Source: Nocardia panacis (lineage in GTDB: Bacteria; Actinomycetota; Actinomycetes; Mycobacteriales; Mycobacteriaceae). Taken from it: 64,000 nt of DNA. The stretch lies in contig NZ_QZFU01000010.1 of assembly GCF_003598715.1 (NCBI RefSeq), positions 1 to 64,000 on the forward strand, written 5' to 3'. How positions within the stretch are numbered: the first letter of the stretch is position 1; every line of letters starts with the position of its first letter. Shown one piece after another: positions 18,807 through 26,468 of the stretch. The notes under the pieces are model-generated. The model saw nothing but the letters and a program-made list of their open reading frames with translations, was not told the origin of the DNA and ran no database searches. The position numbers were made by a program, and so were the translations under genes.

Positions 18807-18920
18807 AGAGTTACCGAATCGTTATAACCCCAGGTAGGGTTACTCATGAGTACGACACCCCGCACCAGAACTTCGCGAACGCGGTCAAGCCCGGTAGAGT
18901 TTGGACGGTCGTACCATCAA

Positions 18921-19002
18921 GCGCGAGTGGCGAAATTGGCAGACGCGCCAGATTTAGGTTCTGGTGTCCACGGACGTAGGGGTTCAAGTCCCCTCTCGCG
19001 CA
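18921..19002 (+). tRNA. tRNA-Leu (anticodon UAG)
   Basis: A class II tRNA. The acceptor stem is GCGCGAG (18921-18927) with CTCGCGC (18995-19001), followed by A as discriminator. The D-arm contains GCGAAATTGGCAGACGC. The anticodon stem-loop CCAGA-TTTAGGT-TCTGG gives UAG. A long variable arm follows, then the T-arm AGGGGTTCAAGTCCCCT. CCA is not encoded. The 3' half doubles as one end of a putative genomic island. Confidence 0.95.
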
Positions 19003-19004
19003 CA
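18978..19004 (+). other. Putative attL: tRNA-Leu 3' end
   Basis: The last 27 bp of the tRNA (AGGGGTTCAAGTCCCC through CGCGCACA) recur with one mismatch at 33235-33261 in the same orientation. This arrangement is typical of site-specific integration into a tRNA 3' end, leaving the tRNA intact. Confidence 0.7.
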
Positions 19005-19209
19005 ACTCCTCGCCCACATTCCCGCCCGGCTCGGGCAGTCAGAACTGGCTCAGATGCGGCAACACTCCGAATGGCTGACACATCGATGCCGCTGCGGACA
19101 CCCGGGCCGGCCGACCAGGAGCGAACTACAACTCGAGGTGTCATATACAAAGTTTTGGGCCGAAACTTCACACGTCCAGCCCACGTGCGAAATTTCTTTC
19201 CAGATGCCA

Positions 19210-20316
19210 CTAGCCCGTGGGCTCGGCCCTGACCAGCAGTTTCAAGAACTCGCGGTTGATGAACAACCGATCGCGACCGACTTTCAGGTCCTGAAGAAGG
19301 CCTGCCTTCACAAGATCCTGAAGCCAAGCGGTCGCGGTCGGTCGTGACACGTTGCAGCGCTCGACCACGGTCTTGATCCGGCAGTAAGGCTGCTCGAACA
19401 GGATCGACTGCAACTCCGAGTTGGAACCGCCCTTCGAGGCTTCACGGGCCCGCCTGTTGAAATCATCCTGGAGCGAGCGAATGTCTTCGATCTTCCGCAG
19501 AGTCGAGCGCGACGTCCGCTCGATTCCGGTCAGGATGTACAGAATCCACTCTTCCCAGGAGCCTTCAGCGGTCACACTGCGCAGGAGCCGGTAGTAGTCG
19601 TGTTTGGTGTCGATGATGTACCGGGACAGATACAGCACGGGCAGCCGCAGCAGCCCCGCCTCTACCAGCATGAGCACGTTGAGGATCCGGCCAGTCCTGC
19701 CATTGCCGTCGCTGAAGGGGTGGATCGCCTCGAATTGGTAGTGCGCCACCGCCATACGGACAAGGGCGTCCATCCCATCGTCAGCGTGGACGAACCGCTC
19801 CCACTCGCTGAGCTTCTCGATGATCAGATCTTGGCCTTCCGGCGGACTGTAGGCGATAGCTCCCGTAGCCGTGTTGCCGATCCGCGTTCCCGGCATCGCA
19901 CGGACCTTCATCTCCCGGTCCTTGATCGTGCTGCACACCGCCACGGCAGTGGTGGCGGTGAGCCCACGATCGAGAGTCGTCTCGAATCCGATCCGCAACG
20001 CGGTTCGGTAGCGCAATGTCTCTCGCGTTGCCGGGTCCGCACCCGCGTCGTCCTCCAGATGCCGGAACAGCGCGTCGGTCGTCGTCACGATGTTCTCGAT
20101 CTCGGAACTCGCCTGCGCCTCCAACAAGGGGATCGCGTTGATCAGCACCGTGGGGTTCGGGATCGACACAACAGCCTGGTCAAGCTGAGCCAGTGCCGCG
20201 TTCGCACCGATCGCCGCCTTGAGCACGGCTTTCGTCTCGAGTTCATCCGCCGCCGGCGGGGGCGGAAGTTCGTTGTATGGGACCTCCGGGCTCCAGTCGA
20301 CCATGAGGTGAACCAT
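19210..20316 (-). CDS. Fic domain protein with N-terminal inhibitory motif and C-terminal HTH
   Basis: A 368-residue Fic-family enzyme, usually an AMP transferase acting on hydroxyl groups of target proteins. The catalytic motif HPFSDGNGRTGR matches HxFxxGNGRxxR. An N-terminal SSEIEN matches the (S/T)xxxE(G/N) inhibitory helix of self-inhibited class II Fic proteins. The C-terminal third has a winged-helix-like segment (VVERCNVSRPTATAWLQDLVKAGLL), typical of this chromosomal Fic group. It is the first gene inside the putative tRNA-Leu island and reads toward the tRNA. No partner antitoxin is evident; the built-in motif makes one unnecessary. A second, different Fic gene is at 51207. Confidence 0.9.
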   Translation of the reverse strand: MVHLMVDWSPEVPYNELPPPPAADELETKAVLKAAIGANAALAQLDQAVVSIPNPTVLINAIPLLEAQASSEIENIVTTTDALFRHLEDDAGADPATRETLRYRTALRIGFETTLDRGLTATTAVAVCSTIKDREMKVRAMPGTRIGNTATGAIAYSPPEGQDLIIEKLSEWERFVHADDGMDALVRMAVAHYQFEAIHPFSDGNGRTGRILNVLMLVEAGLLRLPVLYLSRYIIDTKHDYYRLLRSVTAEGSWEEWILYILTGIERTSRSTLRKIEDIRSLQDDFNRRAREASKGGSNSELQSILFEQPYCRIKTVVERCNVSRPTATAWLQDLVKAGLLQDLKVGRDRLFINREFLKLLVRAEPTG

Positions 20317-20405
20317 CGCACAGAACCACTATCATGTAAAGAAATGGCGGAAAATTTTACAAGTCATCGGGATGTGTGAAGTTTCTTGGTAGGTCGCGTG
20401 AGAGA

Positions 20406-20821
20406 TCAGCCCGGCAGTTGCGCACAGCCCAGCATCGGCACGCCTCGGGCCGACAGTGCCCGGCAGATCGCGGTGATCGGGAACCGGTCACGGTCTTCGG
20501 CGACGAACTCACCACCAACGGTGTCGCGGGCCTTGCGCCCACGCGAAAAGATGTTGCGGCGGAAAGGATCTCGATCGTCTGATCAAGTTCGGCGATCTTG
20601 CGTTCCTGCTCACGGATGATCTTCGCGGCCTCGGTCGAAGTTTCCCCGACCTCCCCCTTGTCGACCGCGGCTTGCCGCACCCATTTCCGCAACGTCCCCA
20701 GGTCATACCCTGGCGTGACGTGACCGCGGTGATCGCGGCCCACCCGCTGTCGTAGTCAGCGGTGCTCCACGACCAACCGCATGGCTTTGGCCCTGGTCGC
20801 TGCACCGTACTTCGCTGGCAT
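20406..20821 (-). pseudogene. IS3-family transposase OrfA remnant with an OrfB scrap
   Basis: From an ATG at 20821 the reverse strand reads MPAKYGAATRAKAMRLVVEH, then after frame changes YDLGTLRKWVRQAAVDKG, then KIIREQERKIAELDQTIEIL, which is the HTH plus leucine-zipper part of an IS3-type OrfA. Shortly after comes RFPITAICRALSARGVPML, the usual start of the OrfB transposase. At least two frame changes and the loss of nearly all of OrfB make it inactive. No intact terminal repeats were found. Confidence 0.8.
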
Positions 20822-20885
20822 ATCCAGCCCATCCTCTCGACGACCGGCGGTCCTGCCAAACCGGTGTCCACTACTCGGGGGAACC

Positions 20886-21834
20886 TCAGCGAGCCCTTGT
20901 AGGGCGGATGCGGACCTACCAAACCGCGCTGCGCGCGCACCCCGAAGCCGCGTTGCGAGCCCTCGTAGGGCAGATGCGGACGAGACTGCGGCAGTGGTAT
21001 CGACCGCGAGACGGGGTTGCGAGCCCTCGTAGGGCGGATGCGGACACGGGACTCGCCTGTACTACATCATCTCCGGCCAGAACCAGTTGCGAGCCCTCGT
21101 AGGGCGGATGCGGACTCCTGTGGCCGAGGGACTTTCGTAACGCTCCATGCGTTGCGAGCCCTCGTAGGGCGGATGCGGACGGGCCGCTTTACGTCTATGC
21201 GCGTATAGAGACGAAGGTTGCGAGCCCTCGTAGGGCGGATGCGGACGCACCGGCGTCGCCGATCCGGCGGGTTTGAGGTTGAGTTGCGAGCCCTCGTAGG
21301 GCGGATGCGGACGCTGGTGGTGCGGGAGACCGCAGGCGCCGTGCTGGTTGCGAGCCCTCGTAGGGCGGATGCGGACGTGGCGGCGGCGCAGCGCCGACGG
21401 CTGTGGCAAGGTTGCGAGCCCTCGTAGGGCGGATGCGGACCCTTCGCGGCCGCGATCATCATCGTCGTTGCTCGCGTTGCGAGCCCTCGTAGGGCGGATG
21501 CGGACGTGGTCCGCGTGCCGTGGCCCCGGGTCGGTTCACGCCTGTTGCGAGCCCTCGTAGGGCAGATGCGGACCTGCTGCGGGCCGGCCTGGCGCAGGCC
21601 GATGACCAGGTTGCGAGCCCTCGTAGGGCAGATGCGGACGGTCAGCAGCTCGATCAGCATGTCGCCGGCCAGCTGTTGCGAGCCCTCGTAGGGCAGATGC
21701 GGACCCGAGCAGCAACGCCTGCACCGCGCCGGACTTCCCGTTGCGAGCCCTCGTAGGGCAGATGCGGACTGGGCGCCCAGCCAGGAATGCGACTGCCCCT
21801 GCCAGTTGCGAGCCCTCGTAGGGCAGATGCGGAC
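20886..21834 (-). CRISPR. CRISPR array 1: 15 repeats, 14 spacers
   Basis: Repeats of 30 bp start at 20886 (degenerate), 20952, 21016, 21086, 21151, 21217, 21283, 21347, 21411, 21476, 21544, 21610, 21675, 21740 and 21805. Spacers are 34-40 bp. The sense strand is minus: repeats begin GTCCGCATC and end GCTCGCAAC, the hairpin core is GCCCT-ACG-AGGGC, and the leader is on the right. Orientation rests on three signs: the degenerate terminal repeat at the left end, a leader conserved with array 2, and the 3' end of the repeat fitting a crRNA 5' handle. Repeats 2 and 11-15 carry T instead of C at sense position 10. It belongs with the adjacent type I-B cas genes. Confidence 0.97.
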
Positions 21835-21901
21835 CCGAGGGTAAAATCACTGGTAGAAGACTGCTTTTCAAGTGACTGGATTCCAGTTTCTGCAGTGAAC
21901 C
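21835..21901 (-). promoter_or_regulatory. Leader of CRISPR array 1
   Basis: These 67 bp next to the last repeat align without gaps to the 67 bp before array 2, about 44 of 67 identical by hand count, and most strongly next to the repeat (CTTCT-CCAG...TTTACC-TCGG). Conservation at both arrays marks them as the leader, with transcription entering the array leftward. Confidence 0.75.
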
Positions 21902-22069
21902 TTCGGTCCTGCACGTGAGCTCGGCGTGTCGCTGCACTCGGATGTCACCGTAGTGGAACGAGACCGGGTTCGGAGCGTCGAATTGTTGATCTTCATTTCG
22001 CGTCATGGCTCTGCAGGGCTTCGGATGTCGAGTAGGTTTGTCGGACGCGACAGCGCTTCGAGTGAGGTG

Positions 22070-22156
22070 GACGGCAACCCTCGGAGGGCTGATGGAGGCA
22101 GGCGTCTGAAAACCGACCGCGAACAAGTTGCGATCCCATGCAGGCATCGGCTGGTG
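22070..22156 (-). ncRNA. Degenerate mini-CRISPR (CreR/CreA-like guide RNA candidate)
   Basis: Read on the minus strand, 22156-22127 is a repeat-like element. Its last 18 nt match the array repeat at 14 positions and keep the terminal TCGCAAC handle and a hairpin. A 27-nt pseudospacer follows (22126-22100), then a second repeat-like element (22099-22070, 20 of 30 matches, hairpin core intact). It has the orientation of array 1 but lies 236 bp beyond it, between the leader and cas6. Spacer length is short for this locus (34-42 nt). Degenerate repeat-spacer RNAs of this layout are known as CreA and CreR, which guide the CRISPR effector to repress a toxin or the cas promoter. A weak minus-strand -10 (TATTGT) is at 22197-22192. 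Processing by Cas6 is inference. Confidence 0.6.
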
Positions 22157-22240
22157 GCGGATCCCGGTTGGGTGATGTAAGAGCTTCTCTGACAATACCT
22201 TCCACAGGTGTCGGCGTTCGTCGTGGCTGCACGCTCCTCG

Positions 22241-22294
22241 TTGTTTCCGGTAGGTTTTGGATTCTTGACATCGGGCCAAATCGTCACTTAGCCT
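22241..22294 (+). promoter_or_regulatory. Predicted cas operon promoter with pseudospacer-matching site
   Basis: TTGACA (22265-22270) and TAGCCT (22289-22294) are spaced by 18 bp and would start the cas transcript about 100 nt before cas6. Directly upstream, TTGTTTCCGGTAGGTTTT (22241-22258) matches the first 18 nt of the pseudospacer of the mini-CRISPR at 22070-22156 (TTGTTCGCGGTCGGTTTT) at 15 positions. Mismatches are at 6, 7 and 12. The trinucleotide in PAM position is TCG. An effector bound here would cover the -35 box. Confidence 0.55.
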
Positions 22295-22405
22295 TGCTGC
22301 GCGCTGTCAGCTTCATCACAGTGACAGACAGCACCGACAGAAACAGTCAGCGGCGGATCGTCTTCCGTCCGTGGGGATTCCGAAATCAGGTTCTGAGCTG
22401 TGCGT

Positions 22406-23197
22406 ATGCGTGTGACGTTCCATACTTCGGCCCGCGAGTTGTCTTGGGAGCATGTTCTGAGTCCGGGGCGCGCGGTGTGCTACACGCTGCTCGATCGCAG
22501 TAACCCCGAGTTGGGGGCGATGCTGCACGAATATGGTTACGGCAGTTACAGATTGGTGCCGTTCGGCTACTCGGCACCGGTGTTCCGGGCAGGCCGGAAA
22601 GCGCGGGGCACCTATCCGGTCGGCGGTCCGGGAGTGATCGAGTTCGGGAGTCCACTACCGGAGGTGATCGCCGCGTGGGCACAGACCATGCGGTCGATGC
22701 CGGTGCTGGCTTGGGGTCCGGTGGCATTCATCGTCGACCGCGTCGAACTTCTCGATCAGCCCGGTTTCGATTCCGGCACAGCGGTTTTCCGGACCTCGAC
22801 TCCGGTGGTGATGAAGGGATCCGGACGTAGTGACTCTGGTGAGCGCACGACCCGACAGGCGTGGGTGCTTCCGGGCGAGCCGGAGTGGGACGCGTACTTC
22901 GAGCGGAATCTGCGGCGCAAGGCCGAAACCCTCGGCCTTGATTCGGATGTGACGTTGGAGAGTGTGACCTGGCTCGGACCGAGGCGTGCGTTCGCGGTGG
23001 CCGGTCGGTCCGGGGTGGTCGGTAAGAAGCCGGGTGCTTGTGTGGAGGTAGCTGTTTCCGGTGCGCCGGAAACGTTGCGTGCCATCCACAGTTGGGGGTT
23101 GGGTCAAGCGAACGCCACCGGCATGGGCTGGATCGAATCCCCGCCGGGGATGACGATGCCTCTACCCACGCATGATGTTGTCGCGGCGCAAACATAG
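22406..23197 (+). CDS. cas6: CRISPR-associated endoribonuclease Cas6
   Basis: A 263-residue repeat-specific RNase that cuts pre-crRNA within the repeat. The C-terminal glycine-rich loop GLGQANATGMGW (about residue 231) is the Cas6 signature, and the double-ferredoxin layout is consistent (YRLVPFGYSAPVF in the first half). ATG at 22406 is preferred; a GTG two codons upstream is possible. It is the first gene of the cas operon, 69 bp before cas8. It would process both arrays and possibly the repeat-like elements just upstream. Confidence 0.9.
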   Translation: MRVTFHTSARELSWEHVLSPGRAVCYTLLDRSNPELGAMLHEYGYGSYRLVPFGYSAPVFRAGRKARGTYPVGGPGVIEFGSPLPEVIAAWAQTMRSMPVLAWGPVAFIVDRVELLDQPGFDSGTAVFRTSTPVVMKGSGRSDSGERTTRQAWVLPGEPEWDAYFERNLRRKAETLGLDSDVTLESVTWLGPRRAFAVAGRSGVVGKKPGACVEVAVSGAPETLRAIHSWGLGQANATGMGWIESPPGMTMPLPTHDVVAAQT

Positions 23198-23266
23198 ACG
23201 GACTTCAGCAATCGATAGTGCAAATCTGCACGGGGGCAATGTGATCGACGAGATCGAGCGATTCTG

Positions 23267-24748
23267 ATGGACGCTCGAAGCATGCATACTGCCGCGCATC
23301 GGTGGGGACCTACCATCCGCGAGCGCGGTGCTGCGTCTCGACTGGACGACACGGTGAGTGTCACTGTGGACGGATGTGTTCGGTTGACCGCGCATCCGTT
23401 GCAGCGGGTCGGCGCGTACGCACTACTCAGTTTGGCGGGTGTCGGCGAGCGTGAACGTTCGCCGGAGTCGCTGACGCGCGCGGAGTTCGAGCGCGCCTGC
23501 GCGGAGATGGCCGACGATGTGATTGCGACCGCCGCGCTGCCGGATACCAAGGCGCCCCATGCTTTTTGGCTGTCGGCGAGCTATTTTCTGTGGCCGAACT
23601 CGCCGATGAACACGACTTCCAGGGCATCGCTTCCGATTGCAGAGCGGCGGGCGCGGATCGCGCAGTGGCGGACGTACCCACAGACTGTGCTCGATGTCCC
23701 ATGTGCATTGTGCGGGTTCGCCGCCCGCGGGTTCTACGGGAAGGTCGACGTTCCGTTGTGGGCCAGCGCCAATCACCTCAACACGACGCCGCCGGACCAC
23801 GAGGGGCTGGCATTGTGCGTCGGCTGCCTGGCCAGTTTCCATGCGCTGCCCTATGGGTGCTCGATTCAGGGCGGCAAAGTAGCCGCGCTGCACAGTTGGG
23901 ACGACGCGGTGCTGGAGGCGATGACCAGGCGGCAGGTGCGTCGGACTCGGCAGGAAGCACTCCTGTCCGCGGGCGGGAAATCGACGCAGGCCAGGTACTC
24001 GCGAGAAGTTGAGGCGCTGTGGGCGTTGCGGACCTATGAGCATCGGGTTCGTGAGGGGGTGGAGTTGTATGTGTTCAGCAACGACAACCAGCCCGCTCGC
24101 CAGGGCCTCGATGTGTTCCCGGTTGACCAACCGTTGGCCGAATGGCTTCGCGCGGTCCTGCGCTCGGCTGAACTGAACATCGGCTTCCGGTATCTGGTTC
24201 GGGCTCACTACAGCTCGAAGGCGCCCGGATCAGTTCGATTGGCTTATAACGCCTTTCACTACCCTCATCGGCTCTCCTCGACTGCGGCCAACTATCTGGC
24301 AGGTCTGACCAGCAGTTCGGGGAAGCCGCCGGGGGAAACGACACAACTTGTCGCCTTGTACAAGTCGATGGTGAGGGAGGTACTCGGCGTGGCTCAGCGT
24401 GAGATCGACCAGATCGAGCAGCTCGGTGACCGGATCGGGCAGCTACTACGTGTGAAACCGGAACGGGGCACGCTCAAAGAGTTCGAGCATGTGCATGCCG
24501 ATACGGGCAAGTTGCAGAGTTGGCTGAAGAAGCAGGCGGTCGCATGGACGCTGCGCAGGGAGGTGTCCGAGCCGCTGGTGAGCACCGAGCAGTGGCGGTT
24601 GCTGTTCGAACCGGGTGACCGGCTCCGGTTCCATCGCGACCTGCTGTTCATTTCGGTGTTGCAGCACTTGGCGATTCATGGCTGGCTCGCCGATGACGCG
24701 ACTGTGCGCGGCGAGCAGGACGACGACATTCTGATGGAGGAACAGTGA
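23267..24748 (+). CDS. cas8: Cas8, CxxC-CxxC (Cst1-like) large subunit of type I-B Cascade
   Basis: A 493-residue large-subunit candidate of the crRNA effector complex, responsible for PAM recognition in type I systems. Two CxxC pairs, CALC near residue 145 and CVGC near 183, define the CXXC-CXXC/Cst1-type Cas8 group of the Tneap I-B branch. The rest is divergent, as is usual for Cas8. Its stop overlaps the cas7 GTG by four bases. The position between cas6 and cas7 supports the assignment. Confidence 0.85.
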   Translation: MDARSMHTAAHRWGPTIRERGAASRLDDTVSVTVDGCVRLTAHPLQRVGAYALLSLAGVGERERSPESLTRAEFERACAEMADDVIATAALPDTKAPHAFWLSASYFLWPNSPMNTTSRASLPIAERRARIAQWRTYPQTVLDVPCALCGFAARGFYGKVDVPLWASANHLNTTPPDHEGLALCVGCLASFHALPYGCSIQGGKVAALHSWDDAVLEAMTRRQVRRTRQEALLSAGGKSTQARYSREVEALWALRTYEHRVREGVELYVFSNDNQPARQGLDVFPVDQPLAEWLRAVLRSAELNIGFRYLVRAHYSSKAPGSVRLAYNAFHYPHRLSSTAANYLAGLTSSSGKPPGETTQLVALYKSMVREVLGVAQREIDQIEQLGDRIGQLLRVKPERGTLKEFEHVHADTGKLQSWLKKQAVAWTLRREVSEPLVSTEQWRLLFEPGDRLRFHRDLLFISVLQHLAIHGWLADDATVRGEQDDDILMEEQ

Positions 24749-25800
24749 CGCATCTCGTGGGCAAGATCGCCCTCGATATCGTCGCCGGTGCGCCGAATAA
24801 TGGCCGCGGCGACAACAACGTCGGTGAGGTCAAGAAGATGCGTATCGGGCGCGATACGCACCCATATGTGTCCGCACAGGCGTTCCGGCGGTGGCTGCGG
24901 GAGAGCCTGCCCACCGACGTCGCGGTGTCCCCCGTTACCCGGTCGGGTTCGAAGGCCAATCAGCAGGCATATACTGCGGGCCGGCCCGATCTGTATCCCG
25001 ACGATGACCTGTTCGGCTACATGGTCGCGGTCAAAGGTGGTAGCTACCAACGCGACACAGTACTGGCAACAGGGACTCTGCTGTCGGTGACACCGCAATG
25101 GCCGACACGGGATTTCGGCACGATGAGCCGCGGATTCGGCAACGACGAGAACCCGGTGATACACGAACACGAGCACTACACAGCGCAATTGGCCGCGGAC
25201 GTGTCACTGGACCTGCCACGGGTGGGCGTGTTCCAGTTGCAGGGCAGCGGCCCCCGCCGCAACCTCACCGACACTGCCGCGGCGGAAGCCGAGGCCGCGG
25301 GCGCGGACAAGACCACGTTCCGGGGAATGGACAGCGTCCGGTTGCCGATCGAAGAACGTCGCCGCCGGGTCGTCGTGCTGCTCAATACGCTGGCGCAGGT
25401 GCGCGGCGGCGCGAAACAGGCTCTGCACTATGGGGAACGGTCGCCGGCTCTGGTGCTGCTGGCACCGTTGAAAGGCGGCAACAACCCGTTCACCCGCATC
25501 CTGACCGCTCGAGCCGTCCGCGAAGACCAGGGCCATCCGCATCGAGAGACGGTGTTCGACGCGCACGTGCTCCGCGAGGAAATGGCAGCCTGGGCAGACC
25601 AACTCGACGACGGCCCCGTCCTGCTCGGCTGGGCACCGGGATTCCTCGGTGATCAACGCGAGAGGGTCCGCGGCGAGTTGACCGACCTGATCGAAGCGGG
25701 TGCGATCGTGCTCGACCATCCGCGAGTGCTGTTGCGTGGCTTGGCCAAACAGATCGAGGCGGGCGAGCGCGACGACTGGTTCGAAGTCCCGCAGCGGTGA
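24745..25800 (+). CDS. cas7: Cas7 backbone subunit (Cst2/DevR family)
   Basis: A 351-residue RAMP protein that polymerises along the crRNA to form the Cascade backbone. The start, GKIALDIVAGAPNNGRGDNN followed by VKKMRIGRDTHPYVSAQAFRRWLRESL, is characteristic of the DevR/Cst2 Cas7 family, and FGYMVAVKGG follows. Start is GTG at 24745, overlapping the cas8 stop (GTGA). It overlaps cas5 by four bases, so translation is coupled. Confidence 0.92.
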   Translation: MTHLVGKIALDIVAGAPNNGRGDNNVGEVKKMRIGRDTHPYVSAQAFRRWLRESLPTDVAVSPVTRSGSKANQQAYTAGRPDLYPDDDLFGYMVAVKGGSYQRDTVLATGTLLSVTPQWPTRDFGTMSRGFGNDENPVIHEHEHYTAQLAADVSLDLPRVGVFQLQGSGPRRNLTDTAAAEAEAAGADKTTFRGMDSVRLPIEERRRRVVVLLNTLAQVRGGAKQALHYGERSPALVLLAPLKGGNNPFTRILTARAVREDQGHPHRETVFDAHVLREEMAAWADQLDDGPVLLGWAPGFLGDQRERVRGELTDLIEAGAIVLDHPRVLLRGLAKQIEAGERDDWFEVPQR

Positions 25801-26468
25801 TCGACGCGCTGGAGGTCAGCGTGACCGCTGACGTCGTGTCGTTCCGCAATCCGCTGTATGCGGGGATCCAGGTCGGGTTGCCGTGCCCTCCCCCGGCCAC
25901 GATCGCGGGGATGCTCGCCGCAGCGGTGGGCGGCTGGGACAACGTGCCGATCGAGCTGCGCTTCGGCACCGCGTTCCATGCTCAGGGCGCAGGCGTGGAT
26001 CTCGAGACGTATCGCCCGCTCGACAGACGCGGTAAGGCCACCGATCCGACCCCGAAGGATCGGGACTTCCTCGCCCGCGCCGAATTGACGGTGTGGTTGA
26101 TCGACGATCTGGATTTCTGGGAGCGGGCATTGCGGTGCCCGGTGTGGCCGCTGCGACTGGGTCGTAGCCAAGACCTCGCCGCTGCCAGGCCCAAGCACAT
26201 CGAACTCGCCGAAGCCGCCGGTCGACAAGGCCATGCCATCACACCCGAGCAACTGACCCGCGCGGGGACGTTGCTGCGTCTACCCACCGCGATCAGTGTC
26301 GACCGCGCCCGGACACGATGGGACGGATACCGTTACGCGGCAACAGGATCCGAGGAAGTACTCGATACCGGACTCAGCACACCATCCATCGATGGAGAGC
26401 GCGGTCAGGCCGTGGCGTTGCTGACCGGACTCCATGTCGCCCAATTCGTCGCGGAGGGTCTCCGATGA
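25797..26468 (+). CDS. cas5: Cas5 (Cst/Tneap type)
   Basis: A 223-residue RAMP subunit that caps the 5' handle of crRNA. The N-terminus VSVTADVVSFRNPLYAGIQVGLPCPPPATIAGMLAAAVGG contains the typical Cas5 beta strand and PPxTxxGMLAAA element. GTG start overlaps the cas7 stop (GTGA), and its own stop overlaps the cas3 ATG (ATGA). Size and order fit type I-B. Confidence 0.92.
   Translation: MIDALEVSVTADVVSFRNPLYAGIQVGLPCPPPATIAGMLAAAVGGWDNVPIELRFGTAFHAQGAGVDLETYRPLDRRGKATDPTPKDRDFLARAELTVWLIDDLDFWERALRCPVWPLRLGRSQDLAAARPKHIELAEAAGRQGHAITPEQLTRAGTLLRLPTAISVDRARTRWDGYRYAATGSEEVLDTGLSTPSIDGERGQAVALLTGLHVAQFVAEGLR

Noticed and set aside
21067..21660. Open frames encoding repeated RIRPTRARN or PHPPYEGSQ peptides
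   Set aside because: They are translations of the CRISPR repeats; the periodic peptide has the 30-bp repeat plus spacer period.
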